64,000 nucleotides of DNA from CAWDMN01 sp963803155. Lineage in GTDB: Bacteria; Acidobacteriota; Terriglobia; Versatilivoradales; Versatilivoraceae. The translations under genes and the position numbers were made by a program. The stretch is from NCBI GenBank assembly GCA_963803155.1, contig CAWDMN010000026.1, positions 33,822-97,821 on the forward strand. The letters run 5' to 3'. Of the stretch, positions 54,113 through 62,860 are shown piece after piece (the first letter of the stretch is position 1; the number at the start of each line of letters is the position of its first letter). The notes below the pieces were generated by a model. That model was not told the DNA's origin and made no database searches. It worked only from the letters and a program-made list of their open reading frames with translations.

Positions 54113-54254
54113 ACCCATGGCCCGGGAACAATTGGAACTGCAGGCGGCTCCTCCTTTCGGTCAGAGTTGGAGATGCTGGTATGCCGTGGTCTTGGGATGG
54201 CTGGCACTATTGATCCTCTTATTTTCCATCTTCACACTCAAATATGCCCGTTGA
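54105..54254 (+). CDS. Small one-helix membrane protein (49 aa) before the symporter
   Basis: Overlaps the LmbE stop by 8 bp (ATGAATGA). A charged N-terminal half is followed by one membrane helix (CYAVVLGWLALLILLFSIFT) and a short basic tail (LKYAR). Position and form match small accessory peptides found beside SSS-family sodium symporters. No specific family name can be assigned. Confidence 0.65.
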   Translation: MNEPMAREQLELQAAPPFGQSWRCWYAVVLGWLALLILLFSIFTLKYAR

Positions 54255-54273
54255 ACTCAAAGTGCCGTAAACT

Positions 54274-54301
54274 GACCGCTAACCGCTGATCACTGACCAC
54301 T
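54274..54301 (+). repeat. Heptamer repeat (RAYCRCT family) directly 5' of the symporter
   Basis: Four in-phase units: GACCGCT, AACCGCT, GATCACT, GACCACT, then GTCT and the ATG at 54306. It has the same orientation relative to the gene as the copy before the flavoprotein gene at 9132. Confidence 0.85.
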
Positions 54302-54305
54302 GTCT

Positions 54306-56018
54306 ATGCATCCGCTGGATTGGCTTGTCCTCATAGCATTTTTGGTCTTTTCCGTCACCTTTGGTTTTTTTAAGGGGAGGCGCAGCCGGACTGTTGACGC
54401 GTATCTGCGGGCGGGCAAATCCATGCCCTGGTACGCCGTGGCGCTGTCCATCATGGCCACGCAAGCCAGCGCCATTACTTTCGTATCGACGCCGGGGCAA
54501 GCCTATGCCGATGGAATGAGGTTCCTGCAGTTCTATTTTGGCTTGCCGGTCGCCATGGTGATTCTCTGCGCGGTCGCCGTCCCCTTGTTCCACCGTCTGA
54601 ACGTTTATACGGCCTACGAATTTCTGGAGAAGCGGTTTGACTTGAAGACGCGTGTTTTGACCAGCCTGATTTTTCTGGTACAGCGCGGCTTATCTTGCAG
54701 TATTTCCCTGTACGCCCCGGCCTTGATCCTCTCCGTCGTACTGGGTTGGGATATCCGGCATACTATTTGGATTATGGGCGCCATTGGAATTTCTTATACG
54801 GTATTTGGCGGAGTTCTTTCGGTCAATTGGAGCGGCTTTCAACAGTTCCTGGTGGTCATGTCCGGGATGGTGGTCGCATTAATTATGACCCTGCATCTGC
54901 TCCCTTCTCAGATGACCATGCCCGATGCCCTGGCGGTGGCGGGAGTCTTTAACAAATTGAGAATCGTGGATTTCTCATTAAATTTTAATGACCGCTACAA
55001 TATTTGGTCTGGGTTAATCGGGGGGCTGTTCCTGGCGCTGGCTTATTTCGGCACCGATCAATCTCAGGTGCAGCGCTACCTTTCCGGACAATCGGTAACA
55101 CACAGCCGGCTCGGTCTGCTTTTCAACGGAATGGCAAAAGTGCCGATGCAATTTTTCATATTGTTTGTCGGCGCCATGGTATTTGTGTTTTACCAGTTCA
55201 TCACTCCGCCTCTCTTTTTCAATCAACAGGAGGAGACGAAAATCAGGACTGGCGCGTTGGCGGGCGAATTCCAAAGGGTTGAACGGGAGTACCGAGTCGC
55301 ACATCTGAAAAAGCAACAACAGCTCCAGCAATGGTTGCGGCAGCGGCATGGCGACGCTGGCGGAGCGGCTATTCTTTCCAAAAGCGATCTCGCCCAAACC
55401 CAAGCTGAATGCGAATTCTTGCGTCAACAAGGAATCCAATTGATCCGGCAAAACCGTCCGGATGCCAATCCCAATGATGCAAATTATGTTTTCCTGACTT
55501 TTGTGACGCATTACCTTCCCGCCGGAATGGTGGGACTGGTTATCGTAGTAGTCTTCGGCGCCACTCTCTCCAGTGTCTCCTCGGAGTTGAGTTCTCTGGC
55601 AACTTGCACGGTGCTGGATATTTATCAGCGGCTCATTCGTCCTCAGGCCAGTGAGCGGCATTTTCTTTGGGTTTCCCGGTTGGCCATGGCGTTGTGGGGA
55701 TTATTCGCGGTTGCACTCTCAGAGCAAGCCAGCCGGCTGGGAACCTTGGTGGAGGCGGTGAATATTCTGGGATCTCTCTTTTACGGGACAGTGCTGGGAA
55801 TATTTGTTCTAGCCTTCTTCTTCAAGCAGGTAAGAGGCAGTGCCGCCTTTATGGCCGCCTTCCTGGGGGAATTGGTGGTACTCGGTTTCTTTCTCTTCTC
55901 CCGGATTTCGTTTCTATGGTATAACGTTATCGGAACCTTAACAGTAGTGCTTTTTGGATTGTTGCTTTCAGCGGCCCCTCCGCAACGGCCGCTCAATTCT
56001 CACAATAATGCGAGGTGA
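54306..56018 (+). CDS. Sodium:solute symporter (SSS family)
   Basis: 570 residues with about 13 membrane segments. Family marks include DAYLRAGKSMPWYAVALSIM, ATQASAITFVSTPGQAY and FLEKRFDLKTRVLTSLIF. A ~90-residue polar Gln-rich insertion (~310-400) separates two helices and looks coiled-coil. The substrate could be a sugar, amino acid or organic acid; context with the LmbE protein suggests a sugar or amide. It is followed after 3 bp by the Dabb gene. Confidence 0.93.
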   Translation: MHPLDWLVLIAFLVFSVTFGFFKGRRSRTVDAYLRAGKSMPWYAVALSIMATQASAITFVSTPGQAYADGMRFLQFYFGLPVAMVILCAVAVPLFHRLNVYTAYEFLEKRFDLKTRVLTSLIFLVQRGLSCSISLYAPALILSVVLGWDIRHTIWIMGAIGISYTVFGGVLSVNWSGFQQFLVVMSGMVVALIMTLHLLPSQMTMPDALAVAGVFNKLRIVDFSLNFNDRYNIWSGLIGGLFLALAYFGTDQSQVQRYLSGQSVTHSRLGLLFNGMAKVPMQFFILFVGAMVFVFYQFITPPLFFNQQEETKIRTGALAGEFQRVEREYRVAHLKKQQQLQQWLRQRHGDAGGAAILSKSDLAQTQAECEFLRQQGIQLIRQNRPDANPNDANYVFLTFVTHYLPAGMVGLVIVVVFGATLSSVSSELSSLATCTVLDIYQRLIRPQASERHFLWVSRLAMALWGLFAVALSEQASRLGTLVEAVNILGSLFYGTVLGIFVLAFFFKQVRGSAAFMAAFLGELVVLGFFLFSRISFLWYNVIGTLTVVLFGLLLSAAPPQRPLNSHNNAR

Positions 56019-56021
56019 AAT

Positions 56022-56408
56022 ATGCGCAAGAACAAGGTTGCTTTTACACTGTTGCTCCTGGGGATCTTCCTCGTGGGTATGCTGCTTTCCGCGAGTGCTC
56101 AGGGTGTCAACATGCCCAAAACCATTATCCATCATGTTACGCTCAAGTGGAAGGCTGGAACGACTGATGCCGACAAACAAAAGGTCATCGATGAATTGAA
56201 AGCGATTCTGGCTGAAGTCAAGGGTGTGAAAGGATTGTGGGTAAAGTCCCTTAAAGTCCAACCGGGTGACTTTTCGCAAACGTTTGTGATCGAGTTTGAG
56301 AATCAGGCAGCCCTCGATGCTTACGCCAAACATCCAAAGAAGAAAGCGTGGAGTGACTTCTATTACGGCATTCGCGAAGTCAGCTATAACAGCGTCACCA
56401 CCAATTAG
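56022..56408 (+). CDS. Secreted Dabb (stress-responsive alpha/beta-barrel) protein
   Basis: 128 residues with a signal peptide (LLLLGIFLVGMLLSASAQ). The mature part is a single Dabb/ferredoxin-like domain: TIIHHVTLKWKAGTTDADKQ, GVKGLWVKSLKVQPGD and ALDAYAKHPKKKAW. Dabb domains usually dimerise; roles include stress response and small-molecule lyase or cyclase activity. It is the last gene of the LmbE-symporter operon. Confidence 0.85.
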   Translation: MRKNKVAFTLLLLGIFLVGMLLSASAQGVNMPKTIIHHVTLKWKAGTTDADKQKVIDELKAILAEVKGVKGLWVKSLKVQPGDFSQTFVIEFENQAALDAYAKHPKKKAWSDFYYGIREVSYNSVTTN

Positions 56409-56522
56409 TCCGGCCTCTCTGCTCGCCGGTCTGCAACATCCCCCCGCTTTTATCTCTTCTCTTTCGATCTGAGATGAAACGCCCCGAGGGCTACCCAATT
56501 TAAAATGCCTGATGGCCTTTCC

Positions 56523-56556
56523 TTTGGAGTGTGGAGAGCAATCGCCGCACTCCAAA
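56523..56556. repeat. Short palindrome with TTTGGAGTG ends
   Basis: TTTGGAGTG (56523-56531) and CACTCCAAA (56548-56556) form perfect 9-bp inverted arms around a 16-base loop. It shares the TGGAGTG end with the longer palindrome at 40684. The rest of the 56409-56782 gap has no gene. Confidence 0.65.
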
Positions 56557-56734
56557 CCAGCTTCATCACTCCATCAATATTAACCTCCGAGTGCAACATC
56601 CCCATTCGTCAAGGCATTTTGGACGGCCACGCCATCGATGCCGTTGCCTTCTCTTAGATAGACAATCCGGCAAAGCGTCCGCCCGGACTGGCTTGCGCTT
56701 CGTCTGCCCAATGATTTAGGCCTAGATGGTTATT

Positions 56735-56756
56735 GAGGGGGCTGAGTGGTCCCCTC
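56735..56756. terminator. Putative terminator between convergent operons
   Basis: GAGGGG (56735-56740) pairs with CCCCTC (56751-56756) over a 10-base loop, and a T-rich stretch (CATTTTATATTC) follows on the plus strand. It could end the Dabb operon. Confidence 0.5.
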
Positions 56757-56782
56757 CATTTTATATTCTTTTGATGGTTGGA

Positions 56783-58588
56783 CTAAGGTCGAGTGAGTTG
56801 TGGTTTGAAGGGAATGCCAAATAAAGCTTGAACCTCGATGGGGTCATTGCCCAAAAGGGCAGGCTTGAATTTCCATTTCTTCAATGCCTCCATGGCGCGA
56901 TCATCGAGAGCTGGATTAAGGCTACGGACCACTCGCACGCGGTCGATGACGCCGTCTTTGCGGATGATGGCAAACAAAACGGTCAATCCTCTCAGTTTGG
57001 CTAGTTCTTCATCTTCAGGACGGCCCGGATCGACTTTTCGGTAAGGGCGCGGCTGCGCTATGGCCTCGCCCATCCCAATCGTAAGCTGGCCGGAAGGTGC
57101 ACGGTTGGAGGAAACAGATGGCGCGCCATTTTCTTTGGGATCGGGCATCTCGGAAAATTGCATGATCCATCTTCCACCTGGCATGGGAATGAACACCGTA
57201 TAATTGCGCTTCCCGGTCAGCACTCCGTAAACCCCCAAACCAGCGCCGCCGGAACGACCTTCCACGATGGTGATATTATAGGACTCGGCAGGTTCTTCGA
57301 TGGTGACCATTTCGCTGAAGTTGGGACGAACCGATCCCACCGCTCCGGGAGAAGGCATTTGGGCGCCTCCGCCTTTGACGGAAATTCCCGGAATCCTGAT
57401 CTGGGCGATGTCTCTGCCTCCCCCGGCTCCGCTACCGTTTCCTCCCGAGCCTCCCCCACCATGGACTCCGCCTCCGACAAGGCCTTCATCCATGCCATCG
57501 GGAGATCCTGTCCGGTTGCCTTCCGGCGAAATGGAAAAAGCCCCGCTTCGATTTCCCGCGGGCACTCTCAAACTTCCCGGAGTGGGTAAAGAAGGATTGG
57601 CGCTCAAGACAACCAGGTTCTTCAAACTAGCGTCTCCTGGGCTGCCCGGGATGTTGATTAATTCATCCGACTTGCCCGACTCATTTCCAACGGCCCATTC
57701 CGGCGAAGCTCCGGGCTGCACCATCATCTTGGGTTGTGTATTGATCAAATCCGTCTTGATATTCAATTCGGCCAAGGACCGATCCACATTTTTCACCTCC
57801 GAATCGTGCACTTTGATCTGAGGCGCCGGCAGCGTCATGTTGGAAAGGGGCGTGGCGGTTTTCCCCGCCAGCTTCACAAGGTCGGTCTTCGGCTCTTCCA
57901 CATTCCAGACGACAATATTCGGCAGTTTCAGGTCCTTCTTAATAACTACATCAGGAGTCTTGGGTTGAACCACCGTTTGGTTTGGATTATCTGGCTTGAC
58001 GGGCGCGGATTGGGTGGTTTGGGTGGGATGATAGGAAGTGCTTCCCTTCGAAGGTGTAACCCTCGGGCGTTCGCCCGCGGGATTTTTAGGCCCCGGCTTG
58101 GGAGAACTCATCAAGGGTAGCAATTCGCTGGGCCGGTAATAGGTCAGCGTATAATTCTGCTCCAGCATCTCACGGGTCATATGAAAAGTCGAGGTGCCCA
58201 GATGCAATGCGGAAACAAAGAGCAACAAGCTGATGACAATTGCATGCCCTACTACTGAATATGCCAGTCCCCGAACAGGCATTTTGGACTGAACCAAAAG
58301 CATGTGCGAAAATGGTTGATATTCGGGAGTACCGGCAGTCTGAATTTGGAGGGACCCAAGAATTTCGGCGAGATCCATAGACTCCTCGGAGGGCGCAGCC
58401 TCAACAAGAGTCTCCGGTGCATTCGCCTTTTCCAGAACCTCAGGATCCAAATCTTTATTGAGATCGTTGACCAATTGCTCGGCTTCCCGTTCACAATCCG
58501 GACAAAGATCTTTGCCCCGTGAAGGCCATGACATACGGCTCCCACAGCGCTGGCATTTGACAATTTCAAAAAGTTTCACAATAGTCAC
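56783..58588 (-). CDS. TonB-family protein with N-terminal zinc ribbon
   Basis: 601 residues, GTG start (a second GTG three codons later is possible). A zinc ribbon opens the protein (CQRCGSRM...CPDCERE, residues 12-33). One membrane helix follows (AYSVVGHAIVISLLLFVSALH, ~107). A long Pro/Gly/Ser-rich periplasmic spacer (~160-480) leads to a TonB C-terminal domain with VRVVRSLNPALDDRAMEALK and WKFKPALLG. TonB proteins pass energy from the inner membrane to outer-membrane transporters. The ribbon-TonB layout is typical of Acidobacteriota. No exbB/exbD is nearby. Confidence 0.88.
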   Translation of the reverse strand: MTIVKLFEIVKCQRCGSRMSWPSRGKDLCPDCEREAEQLVNDLNKDLDPEVLEKANAPETLVEAAPSEESMDLAEILGSLQIQTAGTPEYQPFSHMLLVQSKMPVRGLAYSVVGHAIVISLLLFVSALHLGTSTFHMTREMLEQNYTLTYYRPSELLPLMSSPKPGPKNPAGERPRVTPSKGSTSYHPTQTTQSAPVKPDNPNQTVVQPKTPDVVIKKDLKLPNIVVWNVEEPKTDLVKLAGKTATPLSNMTLPAPQIKVHDSEVKNVDRSLAELNIKTDLINTQPKMMVQPGASPEWAVGNESGKSDELINIPGSPGDASLKNLVVLSANPSLPTPGSLRVPAGNRSGAFSISPEGNRTGSPDGMDEGLVGGGVHGGGGSGGNGSGAGGGRDIAQIRIPGISVKGGGAQMPSPGAVGSVRPNFSEMVTIEEPAESYNITIVEGRSGGAGLGVYGVLTGKRNYTVFIPMPGGRWIMQFSEMPDPKENGAPSVSSNRAPSGQLTIGMGEAIAQPRPYRKVDPGRPEDEELAKLRGLTVLFAIIRKDGVIDRVRVVRSLNPALDDRAMEALKKWKFKPALLGNDPIEVQALFGIPFKPQLTRP

Positions 58589-59548
58589 AAGGTTAAACCG
58601 AACTGCTCCTTAGCGCAGATTATGCTCCAGAGGCCTTCCTTAAATTTTATCGGCAATGGGAAATTAAACAATAGCTAGAATTATCCGTCTGAGGCCAGCT
58701 ATTTTCGGAGATTTCAAATGCCTCTCCTCATCATTCATTCAGGGCAATTCAAAATCCAACAAGCCCGCAAAGTAGAGTCGGATATCCAGGGAGTACGAGG
58801 GGTCGTGCGACCCAATTCAAGGCTAAATTCTCTTTCAACTTAGAACGCCTTGTTATGGAGCCCTTTTTCGGACAGCCATCAACCACAACGCAGCAAACAT
58901 AGACGCTATCCTGCCCAGTCAATCCCGTCACCATTGGAAGTCTATAATGTCTCACGCCCATTTCCGATTGCTAGCAGTGGATTATCTCATTACAATGTTT
59001 TTTAGCATATGAGTATTGATGCAACGATCCATTTGCTGGTTTAGCAAACCAGGCACAGTGCGGCGAGAAAGCGCAAACGGGCACGTGTCGGAACCGGGGG
59101 AACCAATCGGAATTTCGGATCTTTTGATCAAACGATAAATTCCTGGCACGTACGCTGAGTAACAATTTTTATCCTCCCGGAAACAATTTGGAGCTTTGGC
59201 TGTCACACTTTTATCGAAGCAGCGAGGAAAACTACTTTCTTGAAGTTCAATCTCAGAGGACGCTGAAAATTGCCAAGCGCAACATCTTATGAAAGTTCAG
59301 CTCTCGAAGGAACGCAGATTTTTACGAGACTCCTCCGTAAGGGAATCGTAAGAGTCAATGCGGAATTATTCGAAGTGACTCTGTAGGCCCCTCGCCGTTG
59401 GATCCCGAGCGGGTAGGAGGACGGTTTTTTCGGTTTTCACTCCCTGCTCATAAAAGGCTGAAGAAAGCGGGTTAACTCCCGCCTTCTTCAGCCCAGACAG
59501 TTATGCGGAACTAAACTGGAATTGATAAATCTCCCGCAGGAAGAGACT
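58589..59548. other. Long intergenic region upstream of the enoyl-CoA hydratase
   Basis: No gene or known RNA is recognised in about 960 bp. Minus-strand frames of 64-74 codons (58971-59206) have no ribosome site or domain. The only clear structure is the hairpin at 59456-59493. A non-coding RNA is possible but unsupported. Confidence 0.5.
59456..59493 (+). promoter_or_regulatory. Strong hairpin in the leader of the enoyl-CoA hydratase gene
   Basis: GGCTGAAGAAAGCGGG (59456-59471) pairs with CCCGCCTTCTTCAGCC (59478-59493): 15 of 16 pairs around a 6-base loop. It ends 55 bp before the start codon. No T run follows, so it may be a leader structure rather than a terminator. Confidence 0.55.
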
Positions 59549-60310
59549 ATGGCACACATATCATTTGAGAAGGGCGACCACATAGCTCGCATCATTCTGA
59601 ACCGTCCTCCCGCCAACATTCTGAACCTTGAAATGATGCGTGAAATCGGCGAGGTCCTTGACACTCTTTACAATGAGGAGGAAGTGAAGTTGATTGTGTT
59701 CTCTTCCGCCTGCCGATTTTTCAGCGGTGGGATTGATCTCGCGGAACACGAGCCACACCAGGTATTTCAGCTCCTGGAAGCATTTCACAAGATCTTTCTC
59801 AATATCGCCGATCTTGGCAGACCTACTCTGGCGATAGTCAACGGCCCCGCACTGGGTGGGGGGTGTGAGCTCGCCACTTTTTGCGATATTGTGGTCGCAT
59901 CTGAAACGGCCCTCTTTGGGCAGCCGGAAATTCGTTTTGGAGTGCTCCCTCCCATTGCCGCGATTGTGTACCCTTATCTCGTCGGAAAAAAGAAAGCAAT
60001 GGAATTGATTTTGACCGGGGACACCATAGACGCCTTGGAAGCGCTCCGTATCGGCCTGATCAACAAAGTGGTTCCTCTCGACAAATTGGAGAACACGGCC
60101 AATGATTTGATCGATCGGATCTGCGCCCACAGTGCGCCAGTGCTGCAGCTCATGAAAAAATCCACTTTGGCAAGTGAGGGATTAAGCTTCCCTGATGCTC
60201 TTCAAAAAGTGGAAGACATCTACCTTAATCACCTCATGGCTCTCGACGATGTTCAGGAAGGGATCCAAGCCTTTTTAGAAAAGCGGAATCCCTCCTGGAA
60301 GAACAAATAG
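59549..60310 (+). CDS. Enoyl-CoA hydratase/isomerase (crotonase) family protein
   Basis: 253 residues from ATG at 59549 (AGGAAGAG site). Crotonase marks: IILNRPPANILN, the oxyanion strands SSACRFFSGGIDLAE and VNGPALGGGCELA, and GQPEIRFGVLPP. The acid residues of classic hydratases (the two Glu) are not both obvious, so it may be an isomerase or another acyl-CoA crotonase, such as a dienoyl-CoA hydratase. It stands alone apart from the DUF2085 gene 76 bp downstream. Confidence 0.88.
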   Translation: MAHISFEKGDHIARIILNRPPANILNLEMMREIGEVLDTLYNEEEVKLIVFSSACRFFSGGIDLAEHEPHQVFQLLEAFHKIFLNIADLGRPTLAIVNGPALGGGCELATFCDIVVASETALFGQPEIRFGVLPPIAAIVYPYLVGKKKAMELILTGDTIDALEALRIGLINKVVPLDKLENTANDLIDRICAHSAPVLQLMKKSTLASEGLSFPDALQKVEDIYLNHLMALDDVQEGIQAFLEKRNPSWKNK

Positions 60311-60386
60311 TCTGGTATCGTCTCTGAATGAGGGCTTGAATAATGCCGGTTTTTAACTTCCGCTCAATTGAATAGGCTCTTTCCGC

Positions 60387-60923
60387 ATGCGTATGCCGCT
60401 GACCCGTCCATATTATTTCCTTATTCTCTGCATCCTGCTGATTTGGTGCGGAAGTATTTGCCTTTATCCCTGGTTTGTGAAATGGGCATCCCCGGGAATT
60501 CCAGGGTACCTCTTCTATTTCTTCTCTCATATATGCCATCAGCAGCCAGAGAGATCGCTTCGATGGAATGGGATCCCTTTGCCAGTTTGTCTGCGCTGTT
60601 TTTCAACGTACACTGGTGCATTGGCCGCCGCTCTTATTTTCCCCTGGGTGTATCGCAGACTCCACCAGCGTCGGCTTCAGTTCATGGTGCTGTCGGCTTT
60701 GTCATTGATTGGAGCCGATGTGGGGTTTCATCGATTGGGATGGCAGGATTCCTGGGGTATTGCCCGGGTATTCACGGGAACCTTGATTGGAATGTCTCTG
60801 GTCTGGCTGGTGCTGGATAGGCTTGAATTCCATGCTTCCGTGAGGACAATTCGTAACGCCGGTGCAAGCCGGGGATGGGAATCGGCAGCGGGTGCAATCA
60901 ATAGTGAGAGAAAAAAGGATTGA
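60387..60923 (+). CDS. DUF2085 membrane protein
   Basis: 178 residues with three or four membrane helices (YFLILCILLIWCGSICLY, TGALAAALIFPWVY, FTGTLIGMSLVWLVL). The DUF2085 signature is intact: CHQQPERSL followed by LPVCLRCFSTYTG, with conserved His and Cys that could bind metal. Function unknown. The GGWESAAGAINSE-like tail is cytoplasmic and basic. Confidence 0.85.
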   Translation: MRMPLTRPYYFLILCILLIWCGSICLYPWFVKWASPGIPGYLFYFFSHICHQQPERSLRWNGIPLPVCLRCFSTYTGALAAALIFPWVYRRLHQRRLQFMVLSALSLIGADVGFHRLGWQDSWGIARVFTGTLIGMSLVWLVLDRLEFHASVRTIRNAGASRGWESAAGAINSERKKD

Positions 60924-60959
60924 TCTTTAACCCTTAAGGAGAGGAATTATCTCCTGGAG

Positions 60960-61027
60960 GTGGGAGGTGTGCGCGTGTGACTACCACAACCCGTATGGCG
61001 ACACAGAGGGGCTGCCGGACCTCCCAC
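60960..61027. repeat. Inverted repeat with GTGGGAGGT ends
   Basis: GTGGGAGGT (60960-60968) and ACCTCCCAC (61019-61027) are perfect 9-bp inverted ends. A smaller inverted repeat (AGGAGA/TCTCCT, 60937-60955) precedes it. Nothing else is seen between the DUF2085 gene and the GGDEF gene. Confidence 0.55.
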
Positions 61028-61258
61028 TTTGTGCCATCCACAGATTGACTTCTCTCATGCTTTTAATTGCATCCATATGCGGCGTTTCTCTTGTCATGTC
61101 GGAGCCAACCTTGTCAGGCTGATCACTCATTTACACATCGCACATATGACATCGTGAATCGAGGCAATGGTGCCCGGGCAAAAGCTTGAAGTGTGGGAGG
61201 GTGATCGAGGTACGGCACGGAATCAGGCGGGGAAAAAAGCTGTGGAGACTATCCCTGG

Positions 61259-62056
61259 TTACCCTTTTGGCGAGGCGGATTGTTGAGCTTCCTCAGCACA
61301 GCCAACCGCAACTCTGTTGCGGCCTTGTCGTTTGGCCCGATAGAGGGCGGCATCGGCCGCGCGAATCAATTCGCAGATAGAAGCCTTTGGATATTCAGAG
61401 GTTGAGTAAATTCCCACGCTTACGGTGACCACCAAGGATTGATTGTTCTCCAAGAGGATAGGTTGGTCGGCTAAACCGGAGCGCAGCCGTTCGGCGGCAG
61501 AGGTGGAACAAGCGAGATCACAATCAGGCAAAACCGCCATGAATTCCTCCCCTCCATAGCGTCCGAGCTGATCGTACGTTCTCAGGATCTGCGCCATTCT
61601 CCGGGCCGTCTCTTTCAACACTAGATCGCCGGCCTGATGCCCATAAGTATCGTTGACGTTCTTAAAATGGTCCAGGTCAATCATGGCAAGGCCCAGGGGT
61701 CTCCCGGAACGTTCAGACCGGCTGAGCTCTTTTTGCAGAGCATCGAATATCGTGGCTCTATTCATCAAACCCGTCAAAGCATCGTGCGTAGCCTGAATGC
61801 GCAGCGCTTCCCTGGCGTTAATCAGTTCATTTTGCAAGTTGATGATGCGCTGGCCTGCCCGCAGCCGGACTTTAAGCTCATGAGCATCAAACGGCTTGGT
61901 GACATAATCATCGGCCCCGGCATCCATCCCGGCCACCACGTCCCCTTTTTGAGTTTTGGCCGTTAACAATAGAATATAAATGTAAGGCTCCCCTCCGCGT
62001 CGCCGCACCTGGCGACACACCTCCAGGCCATCCATTCCCGGCATCATCCAATCCAA
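61259..62056 (-). CDS. Receiver-GGDEF diguanylate cyclase, N-terminally truncated
   Basis: 265 residues from the first ATG, which lies inside the receiver domain. The in-frame sequence upstream still reads APRLAILDWMMPG, with the phospho-acceptor Asp just before the ATG, and is closed by TAA near 62088. About 45 N-terminal receiver residues are missing. The GGDEF domain is intact: DALTGLMNRA, DLDHFKNVNDTYGH, GRYGGEEF, and the inhibitory RTYD site 5 residues before GGEEF. The cyclase may still make cyclic-di-GMP but would lack phosphorelay control. The break coincides with the change to a different DNA style. Confidence 0.8.
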   Translation of the reverse strand: MDWMMPGMDGLEVCRQVRRRGGEPYIYILLLTAKTQKGDVVAGMDAGADDYVTKPFDAHELKVRLRAGQRIINLQNELINAREALRIQATHDALTGLMNRATIFDALQKELSRSERSGRPLGLAMIDLDHFKNVNDTYGHQAGDLVLKETARRMAQILRTYDQLGRYGGEEFMAVLPDCDLACSTSAAERLRSGLADQPILLENNQSLVVTVSVGIYSTSEYPKASICELIRAADAALYRAKRQGRNRVAVGCAEEAQQSASPKG

Positions 62057-62102
62057 AATAGCGAGCCGTGGAGCATCCTCCTTTGGCCATTACCCCCTAA
62101 GC

Positions 62103-62805
62103 ATGGAGAGACAGTTCGCCTCCCTCGAGTACGAGGTTGCTCGGGTTTCCGGTCAGTGGATCGATTGGATTCGAGAAGGCCGGCTAGGCATGCCGATTAC
62201 CGTGCCTGAAGCTAATCGTGAGCTGTTTTCGCTGTTTCTCGGATTGCAGTTCTTACGGACAGCGGAGTCCCGGGACATGTTCCTCCTATTTCGCAATGTC
62301 TGCGAAATCGGCGCTCTCAGCGAGGTCGACAAACGTCGCCTACACCTAGAGTTGCTCTGGACGATGACCTAGTCGAGGAGTTGACCAGGCATATCAGTTC
62401 AGCAATCTGGGTCTTCGGACGGAACACAACCGACGTCCCCTTCGTAACGTCGGATAATCCCGTGGCTTGTCGTACCTCCGACAACACGATGTGGCTAAAG
62501 GCAGCTGTCCTCAGCAAAGGAACCTATCTGGTGTATCCCTTGTCACCTTATGTTGTGATCTACTGCTATCCCCGCGAACAACCCTGGTCGAAGCTCGAAC
62601 GCTTCGATTGCTCGTGTCGCCAGTGACTTTCACGAAAGAGTTGGTGGAGAACGAGAACTCGGCCCAAGTCTTCATGGCATCCAGATTTGTTATCTCCTGC
62701 CGAGATAACTTTGTGGAGGCTCGAAACTTTGCCTGTACTATCGGAACGGACACGTACGCGTGGGTCGGGCGCCGCCTGTTCGACGATCCAGGTGAGTCTC
62801 TCTAG
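62103..62805 (+). pseudogene. Broken DUF4238 gene
   Basis: Three frames in order carry DUF4238-like sequence. 62103-62372 holds MERQFASLEYEVARVSGQWI. The frame shifts near 62350 to DDLVEELTRHISSAIWVFGR and VPFVTSDNPVACR (the conserved tSDnPv motif). It shifts again near 62615 to PVTFTKELVENENSAQVF, ending at 62805. The typical N-terminus with HYVPrfyL is absent at the joint near 62,090. Two frameshifts and truncation make it a pseudogene, unless they are sequencing errors. Confidence 0.7.
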
Positions 62806-62860
62806 CGCACTTTGCTTCTTAAGGGCGCAGGCGAACCGGTGGTCGCCGTGCCCAAGAACA

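Noticed and set aside
58589..59455. Possible tRNA, tmRNA, RNase P or riboswitch
   Set aside because: I found no GTTCRANNC T-loop with a paired acceptor stem and no RNase P or tmRNA core motifs. By eye this cannot be exhaustive; a covariance-model scan would decide.
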